64,000 nucleotides of DNA from NCBI GenBank assembly GCA_016700155.1, contig CP065001.1, positions 1,116,001 through 1,180,000 on the forward strand, read 5' to 3'. Within the stretch, counting starts at the first letter, position 1, and every line of letters begins with the position of its first letter. The notes below the pieces were generated by a model. It was not told the origin of the DNA. It saw only the letters and a program-made list of their open reading frames with translations, and searched no databases. The stretch is from Ignavibacteriales bacterium. GTDB taxonomy: Bacteria > Bacteroidota > Ignavibacteria > Ignavibacteriales > Ignavibacteriaceae. This document shows, one piece after another, positions 17,501-27,700 of the stretch. A program made the position numbers and the translations under genes.

Positions 17501-20159
17501 CAATCCAGTATGGCTGGTGATCGAATGCATAGGTAGGGAGGTTGATTCTTTTTCTTTTTTCGTTCCCGCGCACCAAGGACCACTGAATATTTAAACCTGC
17601 CAGCCACAATCTTCCCACTGATCTCAGGATATATTCGTAGTCTGAAACTATTTCCTGAGGATGCCGCAGGGACGCAATTACGGAGTGTGAATTTGTTTTT
17701 GAAGGGTGGCTTCTGACTAATGAACTTAATGTATTGCCGGGACCAACTTCTAAAAATACACTGTTTGATTCCTTTAGAATCTCAGATAAGCCGTCGGCAA
17801 AACGGACAGTTTTTCTTAGGTGGTTAACCCAGTAATCAGGTGATGTAGCTTCTGATTTTTTAATCCATGTTCCGCTAAGGTTTGATACAAAAGGAATTTT
17901 TGGTTCACTTAGTTTTACTTTAGCCCAACCTGCTCTGAATTCTTCTAAATATGGGTCAAGCATTTTTGAATGAGCCGCAACAGAAATTTTTATTCTGTTT
18001 GCATCTACACCGTCCGCTTTTAATTTTATTTCTGCTTCACTAATTGAATCTACGGTACCTGAAAGTACAGTAGTACTTTCACCGTTAACAACAGCGACGG
18101 ATAAATTTTCATTCGTGTACGTCAGTACTTCAGCTTCCGGCAATGGCACACTGAGCATTCCGCCTTCCGGCATCTTTTCAAAGATTCTTCCGCGTAATTC
18201 AACCAGTGCCAATGCATCTTCAAGTGACATTACATCTGATATACATGCGGCTGCATATTCGCCCATACTATGCCCGGTCATTGATGATGGTTTTATTCCC
18301 CACGATATCCACATCTTTGCCAGGGCGAATTCAGTTATAAATATTGACAGAATTGAATTTAAAGGTTTCTGTAATTGCGCGGCAGCTTCTTCAACTTTAT
18401 CTGCTTCGGGAAAGAAGAGCGGCTGTAAATCAAGGTTGAACTTTGATTTCAGTATTGAAAGACATTTGTCGAGCTCCTCGCGGTAGACATTTTGATGAAT
18501 GTATAACTCTAATCCCATATTCGGATATTGTGCGCCGCCTCCGGGAAACATAAATACAACAGATGGTTCCTGCCCCTCATGGATATTTCTAAATAATCTT
18601 TTGGGATCTTTCTGTATTAAAATCTCACGCGCTTCTGAAGTATTTTTTGCGACAAGAATTTGTCTGGCGCTGAATTCCTTTCTTCCCGTCTGAAGTGTAA
18701 AAGAAGTATCTGCAAGGTTCACTTCTTTTTCTTCTTCAAAAAAGTCGATGAATTTTTTTGTAACGCCATCAATCGAGGCCTGGTTCCTTGCAGACCAAAC
18801 TAATAATTGATATGGTTTCGAAGTACCTGAACTCTGAAGTGCAGGCGCTTCCTCGACTATTACGTGCGCATTTGTACCACCGACTCCGAGTGAACTAACC
18901 CCTGCGCGCCTTGGGATATTTGAAATTGTCCAATCGGATAATTTATCATTAACGTAAAAAGGACTGTTTTCAAAATTTATTTGGGGGTTGGGTTTTTCAA
19001 AATTTAAACTTGCAGGTATTTGTTTGTGTTTAAGTGCCAGAATAGTTTTAATAAAACCGGCAACACCGGCGGCAGTATCAAGGTGACCTATGTTTGTTTT
19101 TAGTGAGCCTATCCTGCAGTACTTATTTTTCTTAGTGAATTTTTTAAATGCTTCAGTCAATGCTGTTATTTCAATCGGATCACCTATTGCCGTGCCTGTT
19201 CCGTGAGTTTCAATATATGTGATTGTTTCCGGATTGATATCAGCGATTGTCAACGCCTCAACTATTGCTTGTGATTGACCATCAACACTCGGCGCCAAAT
19301 AACCTACCTTCATAGAACCATCGTTATTTATTGCCGTTGCCTTAATTACACCATGAATTATATCACCATCATTAATCGCATCCTGTATGCGGCGAAGTAC
19401 AACCACTCCGGTACCGCTGCCGAATATTGTTCCGGAAGACTGATGATCAAACGCACGGCAATGCCCGTCAATTGAGAGTATTTCACCTTCTTCATAAGTG
19501 TATCCGCGCTTTTGCGGCAGTTCAATTGTAACACCTCCGGCAAGTGCCATATCGCATTCACCATTCAGCAGACTTTGAACCGCAAAATGTATTGCGACAA
19601 GTGAGGTTGAACAAGCTGTTTGAACATTCACACTTGGTCCGGTAAGATTAAAATTATATGATACTCTTGTAGTTAAAAAATCTTTGTCATTGCCTGTATG
19701 TCTTAATAAAAATAATCCCGTCGACTTTATAAGTTTAGGATTGGTAAGAATATTGAACATGAAGTATGAATTCATTCCACAGCCGCCGAAGACTCCTATT
19801 GGTCCGTTAAGTCCCTCAGGGGTATATCCCGCATCTTCAAGCGCTTCCCAGGAACATTCCAAAAAATGCCTGTGCTGCGGATCCATTATTGCCGCTTCTT
19901 TAGGACTTAATCCGAAAAACCCTGCATCGAACATTTCGACTTCATCAAATACAACTCCGGCTTTTACGTAATTCGGGTTGTTCAGATGTTCTTCGTCTAC
20001 TCCGGATTTTCTCAGATCCTCGTCGCTAAAAAAAGTAATTGATTCCTTTGCTGATACAAGATTTTTCCAGAACTCGTTGTAATTCTTTGCATCCGGCAGG
20101 CGGCATGCCATACCTACTACTGCAATGTCGGAGTCATTATAATTCAATTGTTTCTCCAT
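14589..20159 (-). CDS. Type I polyketide synthase, KS-AT-KR-DH-ACP
   Basis: A single-module PKS of 1856 residues. The ketosynthase (about 10-437) has Cys183, His319 and His359. The acyltransferase (about 533-830) has GHSMG with Ser631 and VAAHS at 727-731, suggesting malonyl-CoA more than methylmalonyl-CoA. The ketoreductase (about 1150-1350) has the NADPH motif TGGLGG at 1157-1162 and catalytic Tyr1317/Asn1321. A dehydratase-like domain (about 1375-1650) follows, with His1405 in an H-X4-G-X4-P motif, one residue longer than the canonical H-X3-G-X4-P, and Asp1571. The carrier domain (about 1760-1840) has Ser1793. The KR lying before the DH is not the common order. The start lies two bases after the stop of the preceding NRPS gene, so translation is probably coupled. 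It should extend the dipeptide by one ketide, reduced to hydroxyl or alkene. Confidence 0.93.
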   Translation of the reverse strand: MEKQLNYNDSDIAVVGMACRLPDAKNYNEFWKNLVSAKESITFFSDEDLRKSGVDEEHLNNPNYVKAGVVFDEVEMFDAGFFGLSPKEAAIMDPQHRHFLECSWEALEDAGYTPEGLNGPIGVFGGCGMNSYFMFNILTNPKLIKSTGLFLLRHTGNDKDFLTTRVSYNFNLTGPSVNVQTACSTSLVAIHFAVQSLLNGECDMALAGGVTIELPQKRGYTYEEGEILSIDGHCRAFDHQSSGTIFGSGTGVVVLRRIQDAINDGDIIHGVIKATAINNDGSMKVGYLAPSVDGQSQAIVEALTIADINPETITYIETHGTGTAIGDPIEITALTEAFKKFTKKNKYCRIGSLKTNIGHLDTAAGVAGFIKTILALKHKQIPASLNFEKPNPQINFENSPFYVNDKLSDWTISNIPRRAGVSSLGVGGTNAHVIVEEAPALQSSGTSKPYQLLVWSARNQASIDGVTKKFIDFFEEEKEVNLADTSFTLQTGRKEFSARQILVAKNTSEAREILIQKDPKRLFRNIHEGQEPSVVFMFPGGGAQYPNMGLELYIHQNVYREELDKCLSILKSKFNLDLQPLFFPEADKVEEAAAQLQKPLNSILSIFITEFALAKMWISWGIKPSSMTGHSMGEYAAACISDVMSLEDALALVELRGRIFEKMPEGGMLSVPLPEAEVLTYTNENLSVAVVNGESTTVLSGTVDSISEAEIKLKADGVDANRIKISVAAHSKMLDPYLEEFRAGWAKVKLSEPKIPFVSNLSGTWIKKSEATSPDYWVNHLRKTVRFADGLSEILKESNSVFLEVGPGNTLSSLVRSHPSKTNSHSVIASLRHPQEIVSDYEYILRSVGRLWLAGLNIQWSLVRGNEKRKRINLPTYAFDHQPYWIEPGKSSGRMIEDSDPLKKITNLSDWFSKPVWKKSEFAAFNESEFKNTKKSWLLLISENDLSVKLNSRLSELNQHVITVKHGESFIKHNEVSYSLNAGSHDDFILLIENLSKTNMLPDFVLHAWGTTESNDKITKQINHEIDFNFYSLLFLAQALGNEDLQKKIKIISVTDSVHKTGTEKINSYIRSVNLGPVKVIPKEFPDIECSAIDIENNTPVETTIERILSEFNREFKDSTIAYRDGNRLVQTFEKLNINSIEKQKPLFKDGGVYILTGGLGGISLTLAKDIAKKYHARLVLVSRQQLPPSEEWGKIIVSEKQNLRLRDTIHKLIEIQNFGAEIQYVSADITDTVQLEKLFESVKNNFGKINGVIHSAGTIDDGVILFKKKEDAHKVLAPKVHGTLLLAELAEKYNPEFIIMFSSASAILGPTGQVDYTSANCFLDALAQAKKDSEGTRFISINWGQWQEVGMAARIAQSLGIIEEPVSGKKSEHPLLGINSINNPDELEFTNLLQPENFWILNEHQTKQGDYIIPGTGYLELALASVKNGKADSVDQIKDTFFLSPVLLKQDETKELKIKLNKVDDEYEFTVLSKPVSAGSGWEENVRGFISTVKRANSEKIKLEKIISNCGKVIPIQDKKINHPHMNFGARWKNLVELRYGTNEAIAKIQIPTEFKSEISDFRMHPALMDTATGCAQSLAGFDPDKDFYLPFSYSKVVVYNDLPQSFYSHIKYLPSENNNLNSLVFDITIADESGSVLIEVKDFVMKKINRDDKLSESKQKSGHTERIEGVHNPVNPKAMSNNILQLGQREGILPGEGAEVFSMIADNPSLPQYIVVSQNLHALFDNMIRSDRNKTTTADSATTGESSRPNLSTEYIPPSTDVEKTIAEVWQEVLGVDMIGINDDFLELGGHSLLLTRIVMKVRKKFSIDLSLGNLFEVPTIAAFAREVNKASESKSDKPVTVISSVSRQAYRVK

Positions 20160-20161
20160 TG

Positions 20162-23100
20162 TTATTCAGCCTCCTGAACATCTACATCATTCCCGCTATC
20201 GTTATCTCTTGACCTTGCTCTTGCAAATCTTTGTTTTGACATTTTTGCTCTCTTTGATTCACTCTTAACAGTTGTAGTTTCAGTTGTTTTGGTTTTCTTT
20301 TCGATGTATTCAACAATTGTACTGATAGTCGGAAATCTGAATATATCAATTAGTGTCAGTTCATCATCAACAGATTCTTTTAATCTTGCGTGAAGTTGAA
20401 CCGCTAAAAGTGAATGTCCGCCGATATCAAAGAAATTATCTTTCAATCCTACTTTTGGAAGTTTCAGGAGATCTTTCCATATCTCAGAAATCTTCAGCTC
20501 AAATTCATTATTTGAATGAACTGCTTCATCTTCATCAGATCTTGTCACTGATGAAGACGGGGCGGGGAATGATTTCCTGTCAATTTTTCCATTAGGTGTT
20601 AAAGGGAATTTTTCCATCACAACAAAATTTGATGGAACCATAAACTCCGGTAATTTTTCTCTCATCATTTCTCTGATGGAGTTTATATCAATCTTATTAT
20701 TTTCTTGTGGTACAATGTATGCAACCAATCTCTGGTCACCTGGAATATCTTCCCTTGCCATCACCACTCCTTCCCGGACACTATCATTTTTACAGAGAAG
20801 AGTTTCAATTTCACCAAGTTCAATTCTGTACCCTCTCATTTTAACCTGATGATCCAGTCTGCCAAGGAATTGAATTGTACCGTCGTCACTATAATAAGCC
20901 AGGTCTCCCGTTCTATAAAATTTTCGCTTTTCTTTTCCAACAAATTTATCGTCGACAAATTTTTCAGATGTCAGCTCAGGTCTGTTAAAGTATCCATTGC
21001 TTACTCCCTCACCGCCGATACATAATTCGCCTGGTACACCAATAGGATTTAATTGCAGACTTTCATTTAAAATATAGATGTCGGTATTAGCAATTGGTTG
21101 TCCAATCGGAATCATATCCGGTAATGTTGAATCAAGTTTATATACAGTTGACCAGATTGTTGTCTCGGTAGGTCCGTACATGTTCAGGATGTCACCTTTT
21201 ACTATTTTTTGAAGTGATTGCGCAAGATGTAGCGGGAAGGCTTCACCGCCTACCAGCATAACTTTCAGAGATGATAACGCTTCTGCCGAATCTTTATCCA
21301 TTGTGAGCATTTTTGCCATTGAAGGTGTGCACTGCATATGTGTAACGGAATGTTTTTTTATTAACGAGGGGATAGAATATTCACTTTGATTCTCAGCAGC
21401 ATGTAATTGAGTGTTTGATTCTCTGCGCAACTGGTTCAGGTAATATAAATGAGCAAGAACAAGATCAGAATCAACTCCAAAATCTATTAAACATGCGATC
21501 TCATCGACGTCAATTTCTTTAAGCTTACTAATTATTAGTTTGCATGATTCAGGTGTACCAAATAAACCGCTTGTTGAATAATATCTTTCAAATGAATAAT
21601 CAAGAATGGCATCAAGATCTTCAGGTGTCAGATTATCCATATTAAAGTTACCGTCTTTACCGGTGGTAGCATTTTTAAATACCGGAAATGACCAGGCTGC
21701 TTCTTTAACAAGATTTACTGCACTTTTGAGATAATGTTTCATTGGTCCGCGTACCGTTTCTTTTACCATCTTTTCATCTGTGCCGATAAAAGTATGAAGC
21801 ATTAGTGTAAGTACTCCCTTGCCTTTATGTCCTGCTTCTTTCCATGCCTTTCGGTAGATACTTATCTTTTCTGAAAGTTCAGAAATACTTTGTCCAAGCA
21901 AATGCGTTAAAAGATTATGACCAAGCATACCAGCCATCTCAAAAGTTTCAGGATTTCCGGCTGCAGTCACCCAAACTGGCAGTCTCTCCTGCACAGGTCG
22001 GGGTAGAATTCCTATTTGTATTTCCTTTCCGTTTGGATTGTTGAAAGGAACTTTATCTCCTTTCCATAATTTTTGTACTTCATCAATTTGCCGGAACATG
22101 AGATCTTTCCGGTCTTTAAAATTTTCCGGCATAATCACAAAATCATTTGGCTGCCATCCTGCAGCGAATGAAATTCCAACACGACCCAATGAAATGTTAT
22201 CAACTACTGACCATTCTTCTGCAATTCTTATTGTGTTATGAAGAGGTGATACAACACTTCCCGCACGGATATTGACCTTCTTAGTTATTGCAGCAATCGC
22301 AGCGCTTGTAACCGATGGATTAGGGTACAACCCTCCGAAATCATAGAAATGTCTTTCTGGAGTCCAGACAGAATTAAAGCTATTTTGATCCGCAAATTTA
22401 GAACCCTCGAGAAGTAATTTGTATTTGTTTGTGTTCTTTTCTCCCTCATAGCTTGAGAAATAGAATAGACTAAATTCTATTGAAGTGAACTGGTTAGAAC
22501 CTTCCTGCAGTTTAAAATCATCACCGGTATATAAAACAACTTTCAGTCCGCGAGTTAATGTCCATAATAGTTCAAGAACAGAAATATCAAATGATAAACT
22601 TGTAACGGCAAGCCATGATGAATTTTCATCGAATGGGATATGATGATCCATCCCTTTGAAAAAATTAATAACATTTCTATGTGTTACCATTACACCTTTT
22701 GGTTTGCCTGTTGAGCCGGAAGTGTAAATCAGGTATGCTAGAGATTCTGAATCTGCTGCCGAAGATAAATTATTTTCAGGCAGGTTTTTAACTTCTGAAA
22801 ATTCAGAGTCGAGTATTAATTTTACCGCCTTCGACTCAGGCAATTTATTTAAAAGTTCACTCTGGGTAATCAGAACATTGACTTCGGAATCCTCAACCAT
22901 AAATTGTATACGGTCTTTCGGGTATTCAGGATCAAGAGGAAGGTAAGCTCCGCCAGCTTTATGTATTCCGATTATTGAGGCAATCATTTCAATTGATCTT
23001 GAAGTGTAAATCGCAACTTTATCTCCGGGTTTTACTCCCAAAGATTTAAGCTTTTGAGCGACCTGGTTTGCCCGTTTATTAAGTTCAGAATATGTAATCG

Positions 23101-24565
23101 TTTTATTCTTTACTGCCAGCGCAGTTTTTTCAGGATATTTTACTGCAGTCTTTTCAAATAATTGATGAAGGCATACAGTTGAGTCAAACTCTGCTTCGGT
23201 ATTGTTCCATTCATTTAGGAGAATTTCCTTTTCATCCTTTGTAACAAAAGATAGTTCTGCAACCTTCCTATTTTCAGCTTGAATCAGCTCACCAATTATG
23301 TGTTCAAGGTGCTGATTGATCCAAACGGCTGATTTATTTGAGAACCTGCTTTTATCATATTCAAGTTTGAAAAATAATTCTTTATCAAGATATCCGAATA
23401 ATGTAAGCGGGTAATTAGTTTGTTCAAGTACTTTAAAATTTCTGTTCAGCCAGTCTCCGCCCTGTTCACGCAGATGTGAATCAAGAAGATAATTCTCAAA
23501 TACAAGTATACTTTCGAATAAGTGTTTCTCACCGTGGAGTTCACTTACATTTTGAATTTTCATCAGGTTGGTATGTTCATGACCTCTTATACTCAACTGT
23601 TCTTCACGAATTTTTTTAATCCATTGTAATACACCGGATTCATAATCAATTTTTATCCTGACTGGTAATGTGTTAATAAATAATCCGGCTATATCGTCAA
23701 CACCATCAACCGTATTTTTTCTGCAGGATCTTGTTGCGCCTAAAACCACATCATTTTCAGATGAGTACCTGGAAAGAAGCAGTGACCATGCTGCAAGTAC
23801 AATTGTATATACAGTGAGATTCTTTTCTTCTGCAAATGCGATTATAGCTTTTGTTAGTTCTTCAGACAGGTAATGATAGTGAACATCATAACCTGTTTTC
23901 GATTCTTCGTTTTCATATTTGAATTTATTAAATCCAAGTGGAGTAGCAGATTTGAAGCCTGCAAGATATTCTTTCCAGAATTTTATTGAATCCGATTCAT
24001 CACGATTAGTCAGCCAGTCAATATATTCTCTAAACGGTTTGGAAACCGGTAAAGAGTCTCCGGAATCTTTCTGATTATAAAAGTGGAATAAATCTTTAAG
24101 TACGATAGGGAATGATCTTCCATCAAGAAGTATGTGGTGGAATGTCCATACACACACAAATTTCTGTTCAGTTAGTTTGAATAAAGCCACACGCATTAAC
24201 GGCGCGGAATTTAAAGAAAATCCTCTTTTACGATCTGAGGAGTAATAGTTTTCGAGATGGTCTTTCTGATGCAATTCATTTTTTTGTGTCAGGTCCTCAA
24301 ATACAAAATCTAATTCAACATTGTCATTAACATGCTGAATCGGATTTTCAAGACGTTCCCACTCAAAAGAAGTGCGAAGTATCGAATGTCTCTGCAGGAT
24401 GTTAAACCAGGAATTCCTGAACTTATTCACATCTATTTTTTCATTCAGTTCGGCAACAATTTGTTCAATATCCACACCTGAACCCGGTGAAAGCTGTGAA
24501 TGAAAGAACATTCCCTGCTGCATTGGAGATAGATTATAAGATTCCTGATTTTTCAGATCGCTCAT
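20162..24565 (-). CDS. NRPS module C-A[luciferase-like monooxygenase]-T
   Basis: The 1467 residues form a condensation domain (about 8-440; intact HHILLDG at 143-149), an adenylation domain beginning near 460 (YTSGSTGKPKG at 614-624), an inserted FMN-type luciferase-like monooxygenase (about 694-1050), the rest of the adenylation domain (YGPTE at 1130-1134) and a carrier domain with GGHSLL near the end. The insertion separates the pocket positions aligned with GrsA 239 and 278. The pocket residues D660 I661 L664 Q1078 L1104 G1106 M1129 I1137 W1138 form the same glycine-type code as in the other two modules. A basic tail (KRAKMSKQR) follows the carrier domain. It should add and possibly oxidise the second residue. 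Confidence 0.93.
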   Translation of the reverse strand: MSDLKNQESYNLSPMQQGMFFHSQLSPGSGVDIEQIVAELNEKIDVNKFRNSWFNILQRHSILRTSFEWERLENPIQHVNDNVELDFVFEDLTQKNELHQKDHLENYYSSDRKRGFSLNSAPLMRVALFKLTEQKFVCVWTFHHILLDGRSFPIVLKDLFHFYNQKDSGDSLPVSKPFREYIDWLTNRDESDSIKFWKEYLAGFKSATPLGFNKFKYENEESKTGYDVHYHYLSEELTKAIIAFAEEKNLTVYTIVLAAWSLLLSRYSSENDVVLGATRSCRKNTVDGVDDIAGLFINTLPVRIKIDYESGVLQWIKKIREEQLSIRGHEHTNLMKIQNVSELHGEKHLFESILVFENYLLDSHLREQGGDWLNRNFKVLEQTNYPLTLFGYLDKELFFKLEYDKSRFSNKSAVWINQHLEHIIGELIQAENRKVAELSFVTKDEKEILLNEWNNTEAEFDSTVCLHQLFEKTAVKYPEKTALAVKNKTITYSELNKRANQVAQKLKSLGVKPGDKVAIYTSRSIEMIASIIGIHKAGGAYLPLDPEYPKDRIQFMVEDSEVNVLITQSELLNKLPESKAVKLILDSEFSEVKNLPENNLSSAADSESLAYLIYTSGSTGKPKGVMVTHRNVINFFKGMDHHIPFDENSSWLAVTSLSFDISVLELLWTLTRGLKVVLYTGDDFKLQEGSNQFTSIEFSLFYFSSYEGEKNTNKYKLLLEGSKFADQNSFNSVWTPERHFYDFGGLYPNPSVTSAAIAAITKKVNIRAGSVVSPLHNTIRIAEEWSVVDNISLGRVGISFAAGWQPNDFVIMPENFKDRKDLMFRQIDEVQKLWKGDKVPFNNPNGKEIQIGILPRPVQERLPVWVTAAGNPETFEMAGMLGHNLLTHLLGQSISELSEKISIYRKAWKEAGHKGKGVLTLMLHTFIGTDEKMVKETVRGPMKHYLKSAVNLVKEAAWSFPVFKNATTGKDGNFNMDNLTPEDLDAILDYSFERYYSTSGLFGTPESCKLIISKLKEIDVDEIACLIDFGVDSDLVLAHLYYLNQLRRESNTQLHAAENQSEYSIPSLIKKHSVTHMQCTPSMAKMLTMDKDSAEALSSLKVMLVGGEAFPLHLAQSLQKIVKGDILNMYGPTETTIWSTVYKLDSTLPDMIPIGQPIANTDIYILNESLQLNPIGVPGELCIGGEGVSNGYFNRPELTSEKFVDDKFVGKEKRKFYRTGDLAYYSDDGTIQFLGRLDHQVKMRGYRIELGEIETLLCKNDSVREGVVMAREDIPGDQRLVAYIVPQENNKIDINSIREMMREKLPEFMVPSNFVVMEKFPLTPNGKIDRKSFPAPSSSVTRSDEDEAVHSNNEFELKISEIWKDLLKLPKVGLKDNFFDIGGHSLLAVQLHARLKESVDDELTLIDIFRFPTISTIVEYIEKKTKTTETTTVKSESKRAKMSKQRFARARSRDNDSGNDVDVQEAE

Positions 24566-24736
24566 ATAGATTTTTCTTAGTAAAAAGGTGTAAAAGGATA
24601 GAATTTCAAAAGCGTAATGCCAATATACAATCTTTACAAAAACAGTAAAATATATCAGTATTAATTCTATGAAAACTTTTTGTTGACTGTCGTAATTATT
24701 GAGTTTAGGAAATACTATCCAATCTTAGTCATTCAA

Positions 24737-27700
24737 TCATTTTAAACGTTTTAACCTTTGTTTTGATAATTCAGCTCGTTTTGAAGTGACGGGTTGTTTA
24801 ACCACTTCTTCATCATTCTTTTTCTTTTTGATGTAGTCAACTAAAGAAATTATTGTGGGGTAACGGAAAATATCGATGAGGGTTAATTCTTCGTTTACTG
24901 ATTTCTTAATTTCCGAATGCATTTGAACAGCGAGTAAAGAGTGCCCACCAATGTCAAAAAAATTATCTTTTACTCCGACTTTGTTAGTATTTAGCAGTCG
25001 TTTCCATATATCGGCAATCGCAATCTCTAACTCACCATTTGGCAGTACAACATCAACGGTTAACTCGTTTGTAGCTTCATTCAAAGGCGGAGGAAATACT
25101 TTTCTATCAATCTTTCCATTCGGTGTTAAGGGGAATGACTGCATATTTACAAAATGTGCAGGAACCATGTACTCAGGTAATTTATCTTTCAGGAATTGTT
25201 TTAGAGCATCCGACTCAACCAGGCCATTCTTTGAAATAATATATGCAACTAATCTTTGATCGCCGGGAATATCTTCACGGGCAAATACAACTGATTCACG
25301 CACATCAGGGTGTGAAGTAATTTGTGATTCAATATCACCAAGCTCAATTCTGTAACCGCGGATCTTAACCTGGTTGTCCGATCTTCCTAAAAATTCAATT
25401 GTTCCGTCGGGTGAATAACGGGCGAGGTCTCCAGTCCGATATATTTTATTTTTCGTGTCTTGTGAAAAAGGATTTTGTATAAATCTTTCATCAGTAAGCT
25501 GCTGCCTGTTGAAGTAACCGTTTGTAACGCCATCGCCGCCAATACATAATTCTCCTGCAACACCAATTGACGAAGGATTGTTTTGTGAATCCAAAATATA
25601 AATTTGTGTGTTGGCAATAGGTTTGCCAATGGAAATCGAATCCTGAATTGGTTCCGAAAGTTTATATAGCGTTGACCAGATTGTGGTTTCTGTTGGTCCG
25701 TACATATTCAACACACTACCGCTAACAGTGTTAAATAATTTTTTTGCAAGATTAACAGGGAAAGCTTCACCACCAATCAGCATTGTTTTTAATCCCTTTA
25801 ACACTTCTGATGATTCGTCACTTACAGTTAACATCTTTGCCATTGAAGGTGTGCATTGCATATGTGATATATTATGCTTCCGTATCAGCCATTCAATTGA
25901 AAAACTTTCTTCATTTAAATCGTTTACATTTTGATTGGAAAGAACTCTCAACTGATTAAGATATTGCAAATGAGATAGAACAACTTCTGAATCGATACCA
26001 AAATCTATAAGGCATGCAATCTCATCAACTCCAATTGATTTTAATTCATCAACTATTTTTTGACACGATTCAGGAGTCCCGAATAAACCGCTGGATTGAT
26101 AGTATCGCTCAAACGAATAGTCAAGTATTGCGTTAAGATCATCTGAAGAAAGATTATCTAAACTGAAATTTCCATCTGAATTGGTTGTAACTTTTTTAAA
26201 CGTCGGGAAAGACCATGCAGCTTCTTTAACAAGATTAACAGCACTCTGCAGATAATTCTTCATCGGCTCTCTAACAATTTCTTTAACTGATTTTTCATCA
26301 GTACCGACAAATGTGTGAAGCATCAATGTCAGAATGCCTTCACCGGGATGTCCGGCTTCTTTCCAGGCTTTACGATAGATTTTTATTTTATCTCCGACTT
26401 CAGAAACAGATTGACCAAGTAAATGAGTAAGAAGATTGTATCCTGCTCTGCCAGCCATTTCAAATGTTTCGGGATTTGAAGCAGCTGTAATCCAAACAGG
26501 CAAACTTTTTTGCACCGGCTTAGGCAGGATATTTATGTCAATCATTTTTCCAATAGGATTCATAAAACTTACTGATTCACCGCGCCATAGTTTTTTTATC
26601 TCATCAATTTGACGGAACATTAAATTTTTTCTGTCTTCAAAATTCTGCGGCATAATAACAAAATCATTTGGCTGCCATCCTGATGCAAATGCAATTCCAA
26701 CTCTTCCCATTGATAAGTTATCAACCATTGACCACTCTTCTGCAATACGTATCGTATTATGAAGAGGTGAAACAACGCTTCCGGCACGTAGTTTTATTTT
26801 TTCTGTTACAGTTGAAATAGCAGCACTTGTTATTGAAGGGTTAGAGTACAAACCTCCAAAATCATAAAAGTGTCGTTCAGGTGTCCAAACAGCAGCGAAA
26901 TCATTTTTATCACCAAACTTTGCACCTTCAATTAGTAGTTTATATTTGTTCTGATCTTTTTCTCCTTCATAACTTGAAAAATAAAACAGACTGAAATCAA
27001 TTGGCTGTGATGGTTTTGAATTCTGTGCATAGTTAGTCTGAACTTTAATGTCTTCACCAGTATAGATGACTACTTTTATCCCACGGGTTAAAGTCCATAA
27101 TAATTCAAGAACTGAAATGTCGAAAGAAAGAGATGTTACTGCTAACCAGGATGAATCATCGTCATACTCAATATGATCGTCCATTCCGGAAAAAAAGTTG
27201 ATAACATTTCTGTGCGTTACCATCACACCTTTTGGTTTACCGGTTGATCCTGATGTATAAATTAAGTACGCAAGATTTGTCGAATCGTTATTATCAGGGG
27301 CTGTGCCATTGAAACTATTAATCTTTACATCATCTGTGTCCAACAATACAAGTTCAGCAGATTCTTCCCCGAAATTATTTTTTAATATTGATTCAGTAAT
27401 GATGACTTTGCAATCTGAGTCTTCACTCATCATACTTGTTCGTTCTTTGGGGAATTTCGGATCAAGCGGTACATAAGCAGCACCTGATTTAAACACTGCA
27501 AAAATTGCAACCATCATATTGATAGAACGGTTTAACGAGATTCCAACAAAACTATTTATCCCGACACCCTTTGATATAAGGTATGCTGCGAGTTTGTCTG
27601 ACTTTGAATTTAATTCTCTGAAAGTTATTTGTTCATTCTTACAGATTACTGCGATATCATCTGGTTTTTGTTTAGCCTGTTCTTCAAAAAGTTTGTGGAT

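Noticed and set aside
14589..20159. Polyunsaturated fatty acid or glycolipid-type synthase as identity of the PKS
   Set aside because: There is only one carrier domain, no tandem ACPs or enoyl reductase, and it is embedded between NRPS modules with a two-base gap.
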